A DNA stretch of 64,000 bases from Novisyntrophococcus fermenticellae (GCF_018866245.1 NZ_CP076458.1:2480001-2544000), one strand, 5' to 3'. Shown: positions 37,509 to 47,507, counted from the first letter of the stretch. Program-made: numbers and translations. The notes: generated from the letters alone by a model not told the origin.

Positions 37509-37549
37509 AAGCTCGGATTCAGACAGATAATCTGTCTGAATCCGAGCTT
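37509..37549 (-). terminator. Strong hairpin between convergent genes
   Basis: A perfect 20-bp palindrome (AAGCTCGGATTCAGACAGAT and its complement around a central A). The minus side continues with GTTTTTATA, so it ends the D-lyxose isomerase transcript; it also lies 44 bases after the araC-type stop. Confidence 0.85.
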
Positions 37550-37566
37550 GCCGGTTGTTAATCACA

Positions 37567-38246
37567 TTATTTAGCATCCGGATATTCAAAGCATAGCAGC
37601 CGATAGGGTTCCTCATCCTCTTCGATGGATGGGAAACGTCCGACCGGAGGATTAAATCGATTATCCGTGTTATCGTCATTACACATGGACACCTCTCCAA
37701 TCAGCACATCTCCTGTACCCGGCTTTACGTCAAAATCGTGGTACTGGTGTGGCCACAAGGTGATACTCTCCCCGGATGTACCTCAACACCGGTCCCTGCA
37801 GGCACATAATAAGACCGTCCGTCAGAATTTACACACACGTCTGTATCCGCCAGTTCCTCATTTCCATCATCATTATAGACATGGATGATCATGGTGCCGC
37901 CACCCCGGTTGATGATGTCCTCTGATTTACTCCAGTGAAAATGCATTGGTGAATGCTGTCCTTCTTTCAACATCAATAATTTTTCAGCATAGACTTTTTT
38001 ATATTTTGGATTGTTCTGATTTCCATTACGCAGTGTAACCAAAGCAAATCCAACCTTATTCCAGTCGCCTAATCCATAATCGGTTATATCCCATCCAAGC
38101 ATATTATCGCGGATTTCATCGTATTCGTGCCCTTTTTCCTTCCATTCTTCCGGTGTCCAGTTACAGAACGGCGGAAGATGAAATCCATTTTCCTTAATGA
38201 GTCTCTCCATATCCTTAATACATGCATTAATTTCTGAGCGCTTCAT
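37567..38246 (-). pseudogene. D-lyxose ketol-isomerase, broken by a one-base deletion
   Basis: Two overlapping frames encode consecutive parts of one protein of about 226 residues. The first runs from an ATG at 38246 with AAGGAGG and contains MHFHWSKSEDIINRGGG, with the metal-binding His residues of the cupin fold. At 37770-37773, in a G run on the minus strand, one base is missing; after it the second frame continues WPHQYHDFDVKPGTGDVLIG to a stop at 37567. Restoring one G gives HPGESITLWPHQYHDF, the expected sequence. The enzyme interconverts lyxose and xylulose (or mannose and fructose). As written the protein would end in about 12 wrong residues. Sequencing error is the simplest explanation. 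Confidence 0.85.
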
Positions 38247-38266
38247 ATAAAAACCTCCTTAAAATA

Positions 38267-38309
38267 AAAGTTACAATTCTTATCATTATTTGATTAGAAT
38301 TGTAACTTT
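38267..38309 (-). terminator. rny terminator
   Basis: A perfect 14-bp stem AAAGTTACAATTCT with a 15-base loop, followed on the minus strand by TTTTATTTTAA. It ends only 20 bases before the D-lyxose isomerase start, leaving no room for a separate promoter. Confidence 0.82.
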
Positions 38310-38313
38310 ATCC

Positions 38314-39873
38314 TTATTTAGCGTAATCTGTTACGCGGCTTTCCCGGATCACATTCACCTTGATCTGCCCCGGATATTCCAATTCCGCTTCAATCTGCTT
38401 CGAGATATCTCTTGCCAGCAGTACCATCTCGTTGTCATTAATCTGTTCAGGCACTACCATGATACGGACTTCTCTACCCGCCTGAATAGCAAAAGACTTG
38501 TCCACTCCTTTAAAAGAGTTTGTTATATCTTCCAATTGTTTCAATCTGTTTGTGTATGTTTCCAGCGTCTCCTTCCTCGCACCAGGCCTTGCCGCAGAAA
38601 TAGCATCTGCAGCCTGAACCAGACAAGCAATCAGAGACTGAGGTTCTACATCGCCATGATGGGATTCCACTGCGTTTATGACAAGTGCAGACTCTTTGTA
38701 CTTACGGCAAAGGTCAACACCAATCTGGATATGGGATCCTTCCACCTCATGGTCAATGGATTTTCCGATATCATGTAACAGTCCCGCACGTTTTGCCATA
38801 CGGATATCTGTCCCAACTTCACCTGCAAGCAATCCAGCCAGCTGTGCCACCTCGATCGAATGCTTAAGTGCATTCTGTCCGTAGCTGGTACGGAATTTCA
38901 TACGTCCAAGTAAACGAAGTAATTCCGGATGAATACCATGCACACCAACTTCAAGAGCCGCAGCCTCACCTTCTTCGCGAATCATGGTATCCACTTCTTT
39001 TTGAGCTTTTTCAACCATTTCCTCAATACGGGCCGGATGGATGCGTCCATCAACAATTAACTTCTCTAATGCGATACGCGCTACTTCACGTCTGATTGGA
39101 TCAAATGAAGACAGCACTACTGCTTCCGGTGTATCATCAATAATCAAATCTACTCCTGTAAGAGTTTCCAGGGTACGGATATTACGTCCTTCCCTTCCGA
39201 TAATTCTTCCCTTCATCTCATCACTGGGAAGCTGAACAACTGAAATTGTGGACTCGGACACATGATCTACCGCACACTTTTGTATAGCGGTTACCACATA
39301 TTCTTTTGCCTTGCGCCCTGCCTCTTCTTTCGCCTGGCTTTCCAGTTCCTTGTAAATCTTAGCCGTGTCAATTTTAACTTCATCTTCAACAGATTTTAAA
39401 AGATATTCTTTTGCCTGTTCGGAGGTTAGTCCGGAGATTCTCTCCAGTTCCTGCACTCCCTGATCGTATAACTCGTTGGTTTTCTTTTCTTTCTTTCTGA
39501 TTTCTGCTTCTTTTGCTGTAATATCATTCTCACGACGTTCTAATACGTCTGCTTTTCTGTCAATGGATTCCTCCTTGGACAGTACTCGCCTTTCATACTT
39601 CTGCAGCTCCGCTCTGCGCTCACGGGATTCTTTTTCCACCTCATTCTTGGTTTTTAAAGATTCCTCCTTCGCTTCCAAAAGTGCCTCGCGTTTCTTAGTT
39701 TCAGCTGTTTTCAATGCCTCATCTATTATGTTTCTAGCCTTTTCTTCTGCAGTGCCAATCTTTTCAGAATCCTCTCGAACTTTCTTGTCAACTGCAACTT
39801 TTCCGGTAACGGGAACCGCAATAAGTAGAGTAATACACACAGCAACAATTGCAATTATCACATATGCAATCAT
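38314..39873 (-). CDS. rny: Ribonuclease Y
   Basis: The 519-residue protein has an N-terminal membrane anchor, a long coiled coil rich in Glu/Lys/Arg (about 30-200), a KH domain with [13 protein letters not shown], and an HD domain with [12 protein letters not shown]. RNase Y starts mRNA decay in many Firmicutes and sits at the membrane. GGAGGT lies 11 bases before the ATG. It is near recA as in many relatives. Confidence 0.97.
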   Translation of the reverse strand: MIAYVIIAIVAVCITLLIAVPVTGKVAVDKKVREDSEKIGTAEEKARNIIDEALKTAETKKREALLEAKEESLKTKNEVEKESRERRAELQKYERRVLSKEESIDRKADVLERRENDITAKEAEIRKKEKKTNELYDQGVQELERISGLTSEQAKEYLLKSVEDEVKIDTAKIYKELESQAKEEAGRKAKEYVVTAIQKCAVDHVSESTISVVQLPSDEMKGRIIGREGRNIRTLETLTGVDLIIDDTPEAVVLSSFDPIRREVARIALEKLIVDGRIHPARIEEMVEKAQKEVDTMIREEGEAAALEVGVHGIHPELLRLLGRMKFRTSYGQNALKHSIEVAQLAGLLAGEVGTDIRMAKRAGLLHDIGKSIDHEVEGSHIQIGVDLCRKYKESALVINAVESHHGDVEPQSLIACLVQAADAISAARPGARKETLETYTNRLKQLEDITNSFKGVDKSFAIQAGREVRIMVVPEQINDNEMVLLARDISKQIEAELEYPGQIKVNVIRESRVTDYAK

Positions 39874-39925
39874 TACAGGAGCACCTCCTTATTAAGTTTT
39901 CATTGTACATTCACAACAGTTCAAT

Positions 39926-39952
39926 TTTATACTGTTTTTACAAATTTGTCAA
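39926..39952 (-). promoter_or_regulatory. Candidate rny promoter
   Basis: TTGACA, 15 bases, TATAAA on the minus strand, about 50 bases before the start. The spacer is short. Confidence 0.5.
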
Positions 39953-39981
39953 TCGATTAGGATGTAATTTGTATAGGTTTA

Positions 39982-40593
39982 TTAATGACAATTCTGGTAC
40001 CGCCGGAAAACTTTTCCTATATCCTGACTTTGAAACCCTCTTCTCATCAAAAAGCCATAGAGCCGCCGTAATTCTTTTTCGTCCAGAGTATGCGGTGCTC
40101 CGGCTTTTTTATACACCAGTTCCTCAATAATCGGCTCCTCAGACCCTGTCTCTGTCTGTTCAAGCACATGAGTTATAATTTCCCTTGGGACACCTTTTCT
40201 CTCCAGCTCCAGGCGGATACAACGGATACTCTTTCTTCCCTGCATACAGCGTATATAGGCGTCAGCATATCGTTCATCATCCAGATAATGATAATCCTTC
40301 AAAAACCTGACTGCAGCCTCAACTGCCTCCTGTGGGTATCCGTCCCGTTCCAGTTTTTCTCTGACCTGCATCTGGGTCCTGTCCTGTGCAGTAAGCAAAT
40401 GCATAGCCCTTCTTTTTGCCCGCCTGATCAATACCTCTTCCATAATTTTACGGTAGACCTCACCGGTCAGCTCACAGCCTTCTTCCAGATGGTAGCGGGA
40501 CAGTTCACCTCTATATAATACAAAAGTGATCTGCTCATCCGTTATAATCTGATATCTTTTACTACTCAGTGGTTTAATGCACTCTACAATCAT
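39982..40593 (-). CDS. recX: Regulatory protein RecX
   Basis: The 203-residue protein has three-helix RecX repeats: RAKRRAMHLLTAQDRTQMQV, the GYPQEAVEAAVRFLKDYHYL region with DDERYADAYI, and a C-terminal copy. RecX binds RecA filaments and tunes their activity. The start is 3 bases after the recA stop, so the genes are coupled. Confidence 0.92.
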   Translation of the reverse strand: MIVECIKPLSSKRYQIITDEQITFVLYRGELSRYHLEEGCELTGEVYRKIMEEVLIRRAKRRAMHLLTAQDRTQMQVREKLERDGYPQEAVEAAVRFLKDYHYLDDERYADAYIRCMQGRKSIRCIRLELERKGVPREIITHVLEQTETGSEEPIIEELVYKKAGAPHTLDEKELRRLYGFLMRRGFQSQDIGKVFRRYQNCH

Positions 40594-40596
40594 GCC

Positions 40597-41645
40597 CTAT
40601 TTATTCTCTTTGACCTTTTCTTCCTTCTTTGTATCCTCATCTTTAGCCTTTACCAGGCCATAATGCTCCCGAACCTGTCTCTCGGCCTCTTCACAAATCT
40701 GAGGGTTCTCCTTAAGGTACTGCTTTGCATTCTCACGTCCCTGACCGATCTTGGTATCATGATATGCATACCATGCGCCGCTTTTCTGAATAATTCCAAG
40801 ATTGGAAGCCAGATCCAACACATCCCCTTCTTTTGAAATGCCCTGTCCGAACATAATGTCAAATTCCGCTTCCTTAAACGGTGGGGCCACTTTATTCTTT
40901 ACAACTTTAATCCTGGTATGGTTACCCACGACTTCTCCGCCCTGCTTCAGCGTCTCGATCCTTCTCACATCCAATCGGATGGAGGCATAAAATTTCAGCG
41001 CACGTCCTCCGGTTGTAACCTCCGGATTGCCGAACATAACCCCAACCTTTTCACGCAGCTGATTGATAAAGATGACAATACAGTTGGATTTACTGATTGA
41101 TGCCGTCAGTTTACGCAGTGCCTGAGACATCAGCCGGGCCTGGAGCCCCACATGGGAGTCCCCCATATCCCCGTCAATCTCTGCCTTTGGCACCAGGGCC
41201 GCAACCGAGTCCACAATTACAATATCCACCGCTCCTGAGCGCACCATAGTCTCTGTGATTTCCAGAGCCTGTTCGCCGCTGTCGGGCTGTGAAATATACA
41301 GATTGTCAATATCCACTCCGATATTCCTGGCATAGGCCGGATCCAGGGCATGCTCAGCATCTATAAATCCTGCTATCCCCCGGATTTTTGTACTTCTGCA
41401 ACCATATGTAGTGCTACGGTTGTCTTACCGGAGGATTCCGGTCCGTATACTTCTATAACTCTTCCCCTCGGGATTCCTCCCAGTCCAAGAGCGATATCCA
41501 GACTGAGCGAACCGGTTGGAATCGTCTCAACATTCATATGTGCGCTGGCATCACCAAGCTTCATCACAGATCCTTTGCCATATTGCTTTTCTATTTGTGC
41601 AATTGCCCCATCAAGAGCTTTTAACTTTTCGTCATTATTAATCAT
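40597..41645 (-). pseudogene. recA: recA, interrupted by a one-base deletion
   Basis: The start is ATG 41645 ([11 protein letters not shown]) behind AAGGAG. The first frame has the Walker [10 protein letters not shown] (about residue 67) and runs to KSGG, where it meets TAG. Adding one G to the run at 41377-41381 restores [17 protein letters not shown] and joins the second frame, which holds the rest: [26 protein letters not shown] and the C-terminal domain ending Lys/Glu-rich. The repaired product is 349 residues, the normal RecA size, and no residue looks degraded otherwise. RecA performs strand exchange and triggers LexA cleavage. A real loss would disable homologous recombination, so sequence error is likely. 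Confidence 0.9.
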
Positions 41646-41662
41646 CAGAATCTCCTTCCGCA

Positions 41663-41676
41663 CGAACGCATGTTCG
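41663..41676 (-). promoter_or_regulatory. LexA (DinR) box of recA
   Basis: CGAACGCATGTTCG is a perfect palindromic Firmicutes SOS box. It lies between the -10 element and the recA ribosome site, where LexA would block transcription. Confidence 0.93.
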
Positions 41677-41687
41677 CTGTCTACTCT

Positions 41688-41716
41688 ATAGTATTACATA
41701 TTTTGAAAATTGTCAA
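41688..41716 (-). promoter_or_regulatory. recA promoter
   Basis: TTGACA, 17 bases, TACTAT on the minus strand. The LexA box starts 12 bases after the -10. Confidence 0.85.
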
Positions 41717-41818
41717 TCAAAAAACGGGAAACTCGCAGGGAAATCTGCCAGAACATATCGACATCTCTAATGTAACACAGATTCCGGTCAGTGGTCAACC
41801 GTGTAAACGGGTGAACAT

Positions 41819-41896
41819 GCGGGCATATTCGTTCGGCCCGCCACCCGCGTAAATTTATCGGGGACCGCATCCCATTGAATGCCGTCCCCGATAAAT
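41819..41896. other. Two GC-rich hairpins between glgA and recA
   Basis: GCGGGC-11-GCCCGC (41819-41841) is followed by ATTTATCGGGGAC with its complement GTCCCCGATAAAT (41853-41896; 13 bp, one C-C mismatch, then 4 more pairs). Neither has a clear T-run on either strand. They might end glgA transcription or be a remnant of a repeat element. The rest of 41717-41945 has no gene I can support. Confidence 0.5.
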
Positions 41897-41945
41897 GATC
41901 CTTCTGCGACCTTGGGAGCGCATTTGAAAATGCTCCGAAGTCGAT

Positions 41946-43388
41946 TTACTCTACAAGTCCGTCGTACAGATCCCGATACCGGTGTGCAGAACTGAACCAC
42001 GAATAGTCCTTTGCCATCCCACGATCCACAATTTTATTCCATTCACGTTTTTTATCATAGTAGATGCGTTCCGCATAACGGATTGTGCCCATCATCTCAT
42101 GGGCATTATAATTTGCGAAACTGAAACCCGTACCGGTTCCATCATACTCATTATAGGGCTCTACCGTATCCTTTAAGCCCCCGGTTTCACGTACAATCGG
42201 TATTGTCCCGTAGCGGAGGCTCATCAGCTGGCTAAGGCCGCAAGGTTCAAACAAGGACGGCATCAAAAATGCATCCGCCGATGCGTAAACTTTATGAGAC
42301 ATAGGCTCCGAGTAATAGATATTCGCAGCAACCTTATCCCCATATTTCCATGCAAAGTGGCGAAACATATTCTCATATTGTGCTTCTCCGGTTCCCAGAA
42401 CCACCAGCTGAACATTATCCTGACATAATTCATCCATCATGTAAGCAATCAGATCCAGTCCCTTTTGGTCCGTAAGACGCGAAACCAGTCCAATCATCAT
42501 AACCTTGGGATCCACTTCTAATCCAAGCTCCCTCTGCAGAGCGGTCTTGTTCTTAACCTTCTCCTTACGGAAATTTCTGGCCGAATAGGTTTTCTCAATA
42601 TACTGATCCGTCTCAGGATTATACTCTTCGTAATCGATGCCATTCACAATGCCTCTTAAGGAGCCCGCACGTGCGCGCATCAGTCCGTCCAGACCTTCTC
42701 CGTAAAACGGCATCTTAATTTCATCTGCATAGGTTTTACTCACAGTTGTAATTTCATCTGCATAAACCAGACCACCTTTCAGATAACTGGCGTCCTTTTT
42801 GAATTCCAGCTTGTCAGGCGTGAAAAAGTAGTCCGGGAGTCCGGTAATATTCTTTATTGTCTTCATATCCCACACGCCCTGGAATTTCAGATTATGTATG
42901 GTCATAACTGTTTTTATCCCGCGATAAAAATTACTGTCCTGAAATCGTTCTTTTAAATATACCGGTATCAAACCCGTCTGCCAGTCATGACAATGAATGA
43001 TATCCGGCCGAAAATCTATGGTGGGCAATGCAGATAATACAGCCTTGCCAAAGAAAGCAAATCGCTCCAAGTCTTCCGGAACGCCCCTATAGGCTTCCGT
43101 TCCGGTAAAATGCTCTTCATTATCAATAAAATAGAAAGTAATTCCCTCGTATTCCAATTCAAAAACTCCAACATACTGCTGACGCCAGTTCAGGTCCATA
43201 TAAAAATGATTGATATACTGCATCTTGGCCTTATACTCTTCTTTTATCATGGAATACTTCGGTATCACAACACGTACATCAAAATACTCTTTGGGGAAAC
43301 ATTTGGGCAAAGAACCTACTACATCAGCAAGTCCTCCGGTCTTGACAAACGGCACTGCTTCTGAAGCAGCAAATAATACTTTTTTCAT
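41946..43388 (-). CDS. glgA: Glycogen synthase
   Basis: The start at 43388 (MKKVLFAASEAVPF) is the canonical GlgA N-terminus and has AGGGGG upstream; nine residues of upstream frame are dropped. The 480-residue GT5 enzyme has KTGGLADVVGSLPK (ADP-glucose site), the HCHDWQTGLIP motif and the C-terminal PSLFEPCGLSQL with the catalytic Glu. It extends alpha-1,4-glucan from ADP-glucose. No other glg gene is adjacent. Confidence 0.96.
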   Translation of the reverse strand: MKKVLFAASEAVPFVKTGGLADVVGSLPKCFPKEYFDVRVVIPKYSMIKEEYKAKMQYINHFYMDLNWRQQYVGVFELEYEGITFYFIDNEEHFTGTEAYRGVPEDLERFAFFGKAVLSALPTIDFRPDIIHCHDWQTGLIPVYLKERFQDSNFYRGIKTVMTIHNLKFQGVWDMKTIKNITGLPDYFFTPDKLEFKKDASYLKGGLVYADEITTVSKTYADEIKMPFYGEGLDGLMRARAGSLRGIVNGIDYEEYNPETDQYIEKTYSARNFRKEKVKNKTALQRELGLEVDPKVMMIGLVSRLTDQKGLDLIAYMMDELCQDNVQLVVLGTGEAQYENMFRHFAWKYGDKVAANIYYSEPMSHKVYASADAFLMPSLFEPCGLSQLMSLRYGTIPIVRETGGLKDTVEPYNEYDGTGTGFSFANYNAHEMMGTIRYAERIYYDKKREWNKIVDRGMAKDYSWFSSAHRYRDLYDGLVE

Positions 43389-43426
43389 GCATACAACCCC
43401 CTGTCCGGCTTTCATTTTATTAGAAA

Positions 43427-43455
43427 ATTATATCATAGAATTTGATGTATGAAAA
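43427..43455 (-). promoter_or_regulatory. glgA promoter
   Basis: TTTTCA, 17 bases, TATAAT on the minus strand, 38 bases before the start. The -10 is perfect, the -35 partial. Confidence 0.55.
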
Positions 43456-43479
43456 GTAGTATGTCTTTGCTTTTTGCCT

Positions 43480-44265
43480 TTAATTCTTATACTCCAGTCT
43501 GATTTTGTCTGCAATTAAAGCGATAAACTCGGAATTTGTAGGTTTTCCTTTCCCATTGCTGACCGTATAGCCAAACAAGGCATCAATCGTATCCATCTTA
43601 CCTCTGCTCCAGGCTACCTCAATTGCATGGCGTATGGCACGTTCCACCCTGCTTGGCGTAGTCTGATGTTTCTTCGCAATAGTCGGATATAGAATTTTTG
43701 TAATTGAATTCAGCATCTCCACGTCTTCTACGGAAAGTATGATTGCATCTCTCAGATATTGATATCCTTTGATATGTGCAGGAACTCCGATCTCATGGAT
43801 GATATTCGTCACATCCAGTTCAAGATTTCTTTCCTGAGACTGGACTGTGCCCTCCAGACTGGGTCTTATCTCACCTCTGCTGGTATTCCTGCCGCCAACC
43901 GCTTTGATTCTGTTTATTACAACGTCATTATCAAAGGGTTTCAGGATATAATAATTCGCACCCAGATTAAAGGCATCTTCTGTAATCCTGTCATGTCCTA
44001 CTGCAGAAATCACGATAAAAGCCGGCTGTTTTTCTATCGCCTGGTCTTTAGCGACCTTTTCCATGATTGTAAGTCCGTCCATCTTTGGCATAATAATGTC
44101 CAACAATACTACATCTGGTTTTTTCTCGCGTATAATCTCGTAGATATCTTTTCCATTATCGGCCTGTCCCACGAGTTCAAACTCCTTGTCACTTCTGATG
44201 ATAGTAGCCAGTAAATCCAGAATCCGTTCATTATCATCTGCAACAGCAATATTCAGTTTTTCCAT
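43480..44265 (-). CDS. spo0A: Sporulation master regulator Spo0A
   Basis: The start at 44265 ([12 protein letters not shown]) follows GGAGGAG; an 11-residue upstream extension is unlikely. The 261-residue protein has a receiver domain with Asp10, Asp11 and the phosphorylated Asp56 ([11 protein letters not shown]), a conserved Lys (YILKPF), and a C-terminal Spo0A DNA-binding domain ([20 protein letters not shown]). The phosphorylated form binds 0A boxes and starts sporulation. It lies directly after spoIVB as in all close relatives. Confidence 0.98.
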   Translation of the reverse strand: MEKLNIAVADDNERILDLLATIIRSDKEFELVGQADNGKDIYEIIREKKPDVVLLDIIMPKMDGLTIMEKVAKDQAIEKQPAFIVISAVGHDRITEDAFNLGANYYILKPFDNDVVINRIKAVGGRNTSRGEIRPSLEGTVQSQERNLELDVTNIIHEIGVPAHIKGYQYLRDAIILSVEDVEMLNSITKILYPTIAKKHQTTPSRVERAIRHAIEVAWSRGKMDTIDALFGYTVSNGKGKPTNSEFIALIADKIRLEYKN

Positions 44266-44393
44266 AGCAAGTATATCTCCTCCCATTATTTCTGCCATAA
44301 TCGACCCTCATCAAAATGATATTGTCTGATTATGTGTGTGGGAAATGGCGGCGCGCCTTTTTTCGATATATCTTCATTCCAAACACTATATAC

Positions 44394-44422
44394 ATTATAG
44401 TTTGTAAATCCTCTTTATTCAA
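44394..44422 (-). promoter_or_regulatory. spo0A promoter, sigma-A type
   Basis: TTGAAT, 17 bases, TATAAT on the minus strand, about 130 bases before the start. A TATCGAA nearby differs by one base from the 0A box TGTCGAA and an AGGATTT in the spacer resembles a sigma-H -35. The remaining leader 44266-44393 contains GGCGCGCC but no clear structure. Confidence 0.6.
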
Positions 44423-44525
44423 TACAAACTTCCAAATATCAGTCATTTTCTTTCGCATTTTTCTATTATGATTCAACAAAAAACTCCATGATTTACCATT
44501 TTTTCTTTCAATTCTTCTAAAACAA

Positions 44526-45731
44526 TTATATATTGAGCATATTTTCTATAAAAATACCATATCCACATGTAGCGTCTGCAATAAACACATGTGTGACAGC
44601 TCCTATAATTTTTCCGTTTTGTATAATCGGGCTTCCTGACATTCCCTGAACAATTCCTCCTGTGACATTCAACAGCCCTTCATCCACTACCCGGACTTCG
44701 AAACACTTGTTTGTATCCGACTGCCCCAGATCTATATTGCTTATTTCAGCCTGATACTCCCGGATCGTGCCGTCAACGCTGCAGAGAATCGTTGCAGGAC
44801 CTGGCTGTACTTCCTGCTTCATCGCTATTTCATAGCTGTTTAGAGGAAGGCTGTCCATGGATTCCTGATCCAGCGATCCATAAATACCGATTTTCGTATT
44901 TTTGTCGATATTCCCCATAATATCTTCATTACGATAGCGAATCACTCCCCGCAGCTCTCCCGGACTTCCTGAGCTTCCCTTTACTACATCCAGAATTTCT
45001 GCCTGATATAGCTCTCCCTTTCCAAGTTTCAGTAAATCCCCGGTATCTGCATCACTGATTCCATGTCCCAGTGCTCCAAATTTTCCATCCTGGGTAACAT
45101 AGGTCAGGGTTCCAATACCCTGAACATTGTCCCTGACCCATATTCCCAGCTTATATGAACCGTCCTCTGTCATAACCGGCGTAACCTGCAAATCAATCAG
45201 TTCATCTTGCCGCATCACGGACAATACCATAGAGCTGCCGTCGCTTTCGGCTACTTTATCAAGCAGCTCCTGTTTATTATTTAAGTCCTGCCCATTGATT
45301 TTTTCAATATAATCACCAGCCCGCACGATATGTTCCGCCGGTTTTATAAGCTGCCCATCCTGGGTCTGCACTTCACCTGCATCCACAATCAGGACACCTT
45401 CCGTCTCCATGTAGATTCCCACAGAAGAACCGCTTACAAAGACTGCGGGTCTTTCTGTCTTTTCCACCTTGACGGATTTTAAAGGTAAAATATCAGCAAG
45501 TTTGACTTCTACTTTGTAGCTCCCGCTTCCGGACACCTCCATTTCTTTTGAATAGGTTACCATCGGATGATCTGTCAGTTTTTTTAAAGGTTCTTTATCA
45601 TCACTACAGTAATGAATTTCATCCGGAATTGAATTTCTTAAATTAAAGTATGCATAAATTCCGGCGGCCAAAGAAGCAGCCACTAAAATTATAAGTGTAA
45701 AATTGCGGTATTTCTGTCTTCTGTTCATCAT
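44526..45731 (-). CDS. spoIVB: SpoIVB serine peptidase
   Basis: The start at 45731 (MMNRRQKYRNF) has AAAGGA upstream and begins a membrane anchor (about 11-28). The 401-residue protein has a PDZ domain (about 100-190; GVLIVDAGEVQ and DYIEKINGQ) and an S55 peptidase domain with LGHGISD and GMSGSPII, which carries the nucleophilic Ser (about 365). SpoIVB is made in the forespore and signals to the mother-cell sigma-K checkpoint. Its frame precedes spo0A by 260 bases. Confidence 0.95.
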   Translation of the reverse strand: MMNRRQKYRNFTLIILVAASLAAGIYAYFNLRNSIPDEIHYCSDDKEPLKKLTDHPMVTYSKEMEVSGSGSYKVEVKLADILPLKSVKVEKTERPAVFVSGSSVGIYMETEGVLIVDAGEVQTQDGQLIKPAEHIVRAGDYIEKINGQDLNNKQELLDKVAESDGSSMVLSVMRQDELIDLQVTPVMTEDGSYKLGIWVRDNVQGIGTLTYVTQDGKFGALGHGISDADTGDLLKLGKGELYQAEILDVVKGSSGSPGELRGVIRYRNEDIMGNIDKNTKIGIYGSLDQESMDSLPLNSYEIAMKQEVQPGPATILCSVDGTIREYQAEISNIDLGQSDTNKCFEVRVVDEGLLNVTGGIVQGMSGSPIIQNGKIIGAVTHVFIADATCGYGIFIENMLNI

Positions 45732-45809
45732 TATCACATCCTTTCCGCCATAAAGGATACACAACAAGCGATTGTCATGTATCCTTCCTAGTATGTGATA
45801 ATTCAACTA

Positions 45810-47498
45810 TTATAATCGGGAAGTTTTTTGAATACCCGCCAATTCTTTCATTTCTTTTGCATTCTCTTCCACCGCTTTTGTAATCCTTGCACCGCCAAGA
45901 ATCCTTGCAAGTTCCGATATTGATTCTTCTTCCGACAGCCTGCGTATTATGGTTTTTGTTTCCATTCCTGTCACAGTTTTTAAAATTTCAAAATGCAGGT
46001 CTGCCATGGCTGCAATCTGGGGCAGATGCGTAATGCAGAGAACCTGATGATTTTTCCCAATCTCAGCCATTTTTTCAGAAACCTTCTGAGCCGTTCTGCC
46101 ACTGATACCTGTATCTATTTCATCAAAAATCAAGGTTTCCGTCTCATCCTTATCCGCAAGAATTGTTTTTATCGCTAACATGATACGGGAAAGTTCTCCT
46201 CCCGAAACAACTTTAGCAAGTGCTTTTAACTGTTCACCGGGATTCGTGGAAATCTGAAATTCGATGCTGTCGGTCCCGTCTTTCGTATAATGATCCAGCT
46301 CTGAAAATAAGATTTTAAACTTTATATCTTCAAAATTTAAATCTTTTAATCCTTCTGTGATCTCCTGTTGAAGATTCTCACTATAGGATTTCCGAATTTC
46401 GGACAAAGTATGTGAAACAGTCTGAAGTGTTTCACCGGCTTTTTTAAGTTTATCAGATAGGATGGATTTTCGGGATTCATAATTAAGTAATTGTTCCAGT
46501 CTTTCCGACTGCTTCTTCTTATAAGGAAATATCTCTTCTATTGAATTTCCATATTTTGACTTTAAATGATTAATTTCATCCAGTCTTTTTTCTACCTGGT
46601 ATAGCTCTTCTTCAGAAAATACAAGCTCAGCCTGGTAATCAGATATTTCTCTGTTAAAATCATTTAAAATACCATCAATATCTTTTAATATATTCTCCAG
46701 TTCCACAAGTCTTGTATCACAGGAGGATACACCCGACAATTCTTTCAGGGCTCTCCCCACCTGTTCGCCTGCTCCACTGCCCTCTTCGTATCCGGTCATC
46801 CTATGTACCTGATTCAGGCTGTCGGCAATCTTTGCCGCATTGAACATCCTTCGGTACTGCCGCTCCAGCTCTTCATCCTCTCCGGTTTTCAACGCAGCCT
46901 CTTCAATTTCCCGAATCTCAAACTCCAGGAATGCAATCTCTCTGGCTCTTCCTTCTTCATCCAATTGGTATTCCGATAATTCTTTTTTCAACTTTTTATA
47001 GACCTGATAGGCCTCATTCACGGCATGCTTTGCGGGATCCGTCTTTTCTCTTCCATAAGCATCCAGGATTTCCAGCTGTCTGTCCTGGTAAAGCAAAGAC
47101 TGATGTTCATGCTGTCCATGAATATCTAAAAGATCCGCTGCCAGATTCTTAACCTGTGACACCGTGCAGGTCTCACCGTTAATCTTGCTGATACTGCGTC
47201 CCTCCGACAGCTTCCTGGTAATAATCACCTGTCCATCCGCCGCTTCAATCTCCATCTCTTTTAACTTATCCAGAACTTTGGGATTTCCGGTCTGAAAGAC
47301 CAGTTCTATCAGAGCAGAATCTGCCCCTTTACGAATCATTTCCTTTGACATCTTCCTGCCCAGTGCAAGATTTACTGAGCCAATGATAATCGACTTGCCT
47401 GCCCCTGTCTCTCCAGTCAGAATATTGAGACCGGGGCCGAATTCCACCTCAACTTCATCAATTAAGGCCAGATTTTTCACATGTAAGTTTGTTAACAT
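45810..47498 (-). CDS. recN: DNA repair protein RecN
   Basis: The 562-residue SMC-like ATPase has the N-terminal Walker A GETGAGKSI, long coiled coils on each side of the middle, and a C-terminal Walker B ETLIFDEIDTGISG plus signature VSGGELSRI. RecN holds DNA ends together in double-strand break repair. It begins 9 bases after the argR stop, as in the conserved argR-recN pair. Confidence 0.97.
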   Translation of the reverse strand: MLTNLHVKNLALIDEVEVEFGPGLNILTGETGAGKSIIIGSVNLALGRKMSKEMIRKGADSALIELVFQTGNPKVLDKLKEMEIEAADGQVIITRKLSEGRSISKINGETCTVSQVKNLAADLLDIHGQHEHQSLLYQDRQLEILDAYGREKTDPAKHAVNEAYQVYKKLKKELSEYQLDEEGRAREIAFLEFEIREIEEAALKTGEDEELERQYRRMFNAAKIADSLNQVHRMTGYEEGSGAGEQVGRALKELSGVSSCDTRLVELENILKDIDGILNDFNREISDYQAELVFSEEELYQVEKRLDEINHLKSKYGNSIEEIFPYKKKQSERLEQLLNYESRKSILSDKLKKAGETLQTVSHTLSEIRKSYSENLQQEITEGLKDLNFEDIKFKILFSELDHYTKDGTDSIEFQISTNPGEQLKALAKVVSGGELSRIMLAIKTILADKDETETLIFDEIDTGISGRTAQKVSEKMAEIGKNHQVLCITHLPQIAAMADLHFEILKTVTGMETKTIIRRLSEEESISELARILGGARITKAVEENAKEMKELAGIQKTSRL

Positions 47499-47507
47499 AA
47501 TATTGTA

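Noticed and set aside
37280..37510. Minus-strand frame beginning in the 42-bp repeat
   Set aside because: It is antisense to the araC-type gene; the N-terminal similarity to the prfC leader frame comes from the shared repeat.
40597..41645. Programmed frameshift in recA
   Set aside because: The site is a plain G run without a slippery heptamer or downstream structure that I can see, and RecA is not known to use frameshifting.
44341..44370. GGCGCGCC followed by a T-run as a plus-strand terminator
   Set aside because: No plus-strand gene precedes it and the palindrome leaves no loop for a stable stem.
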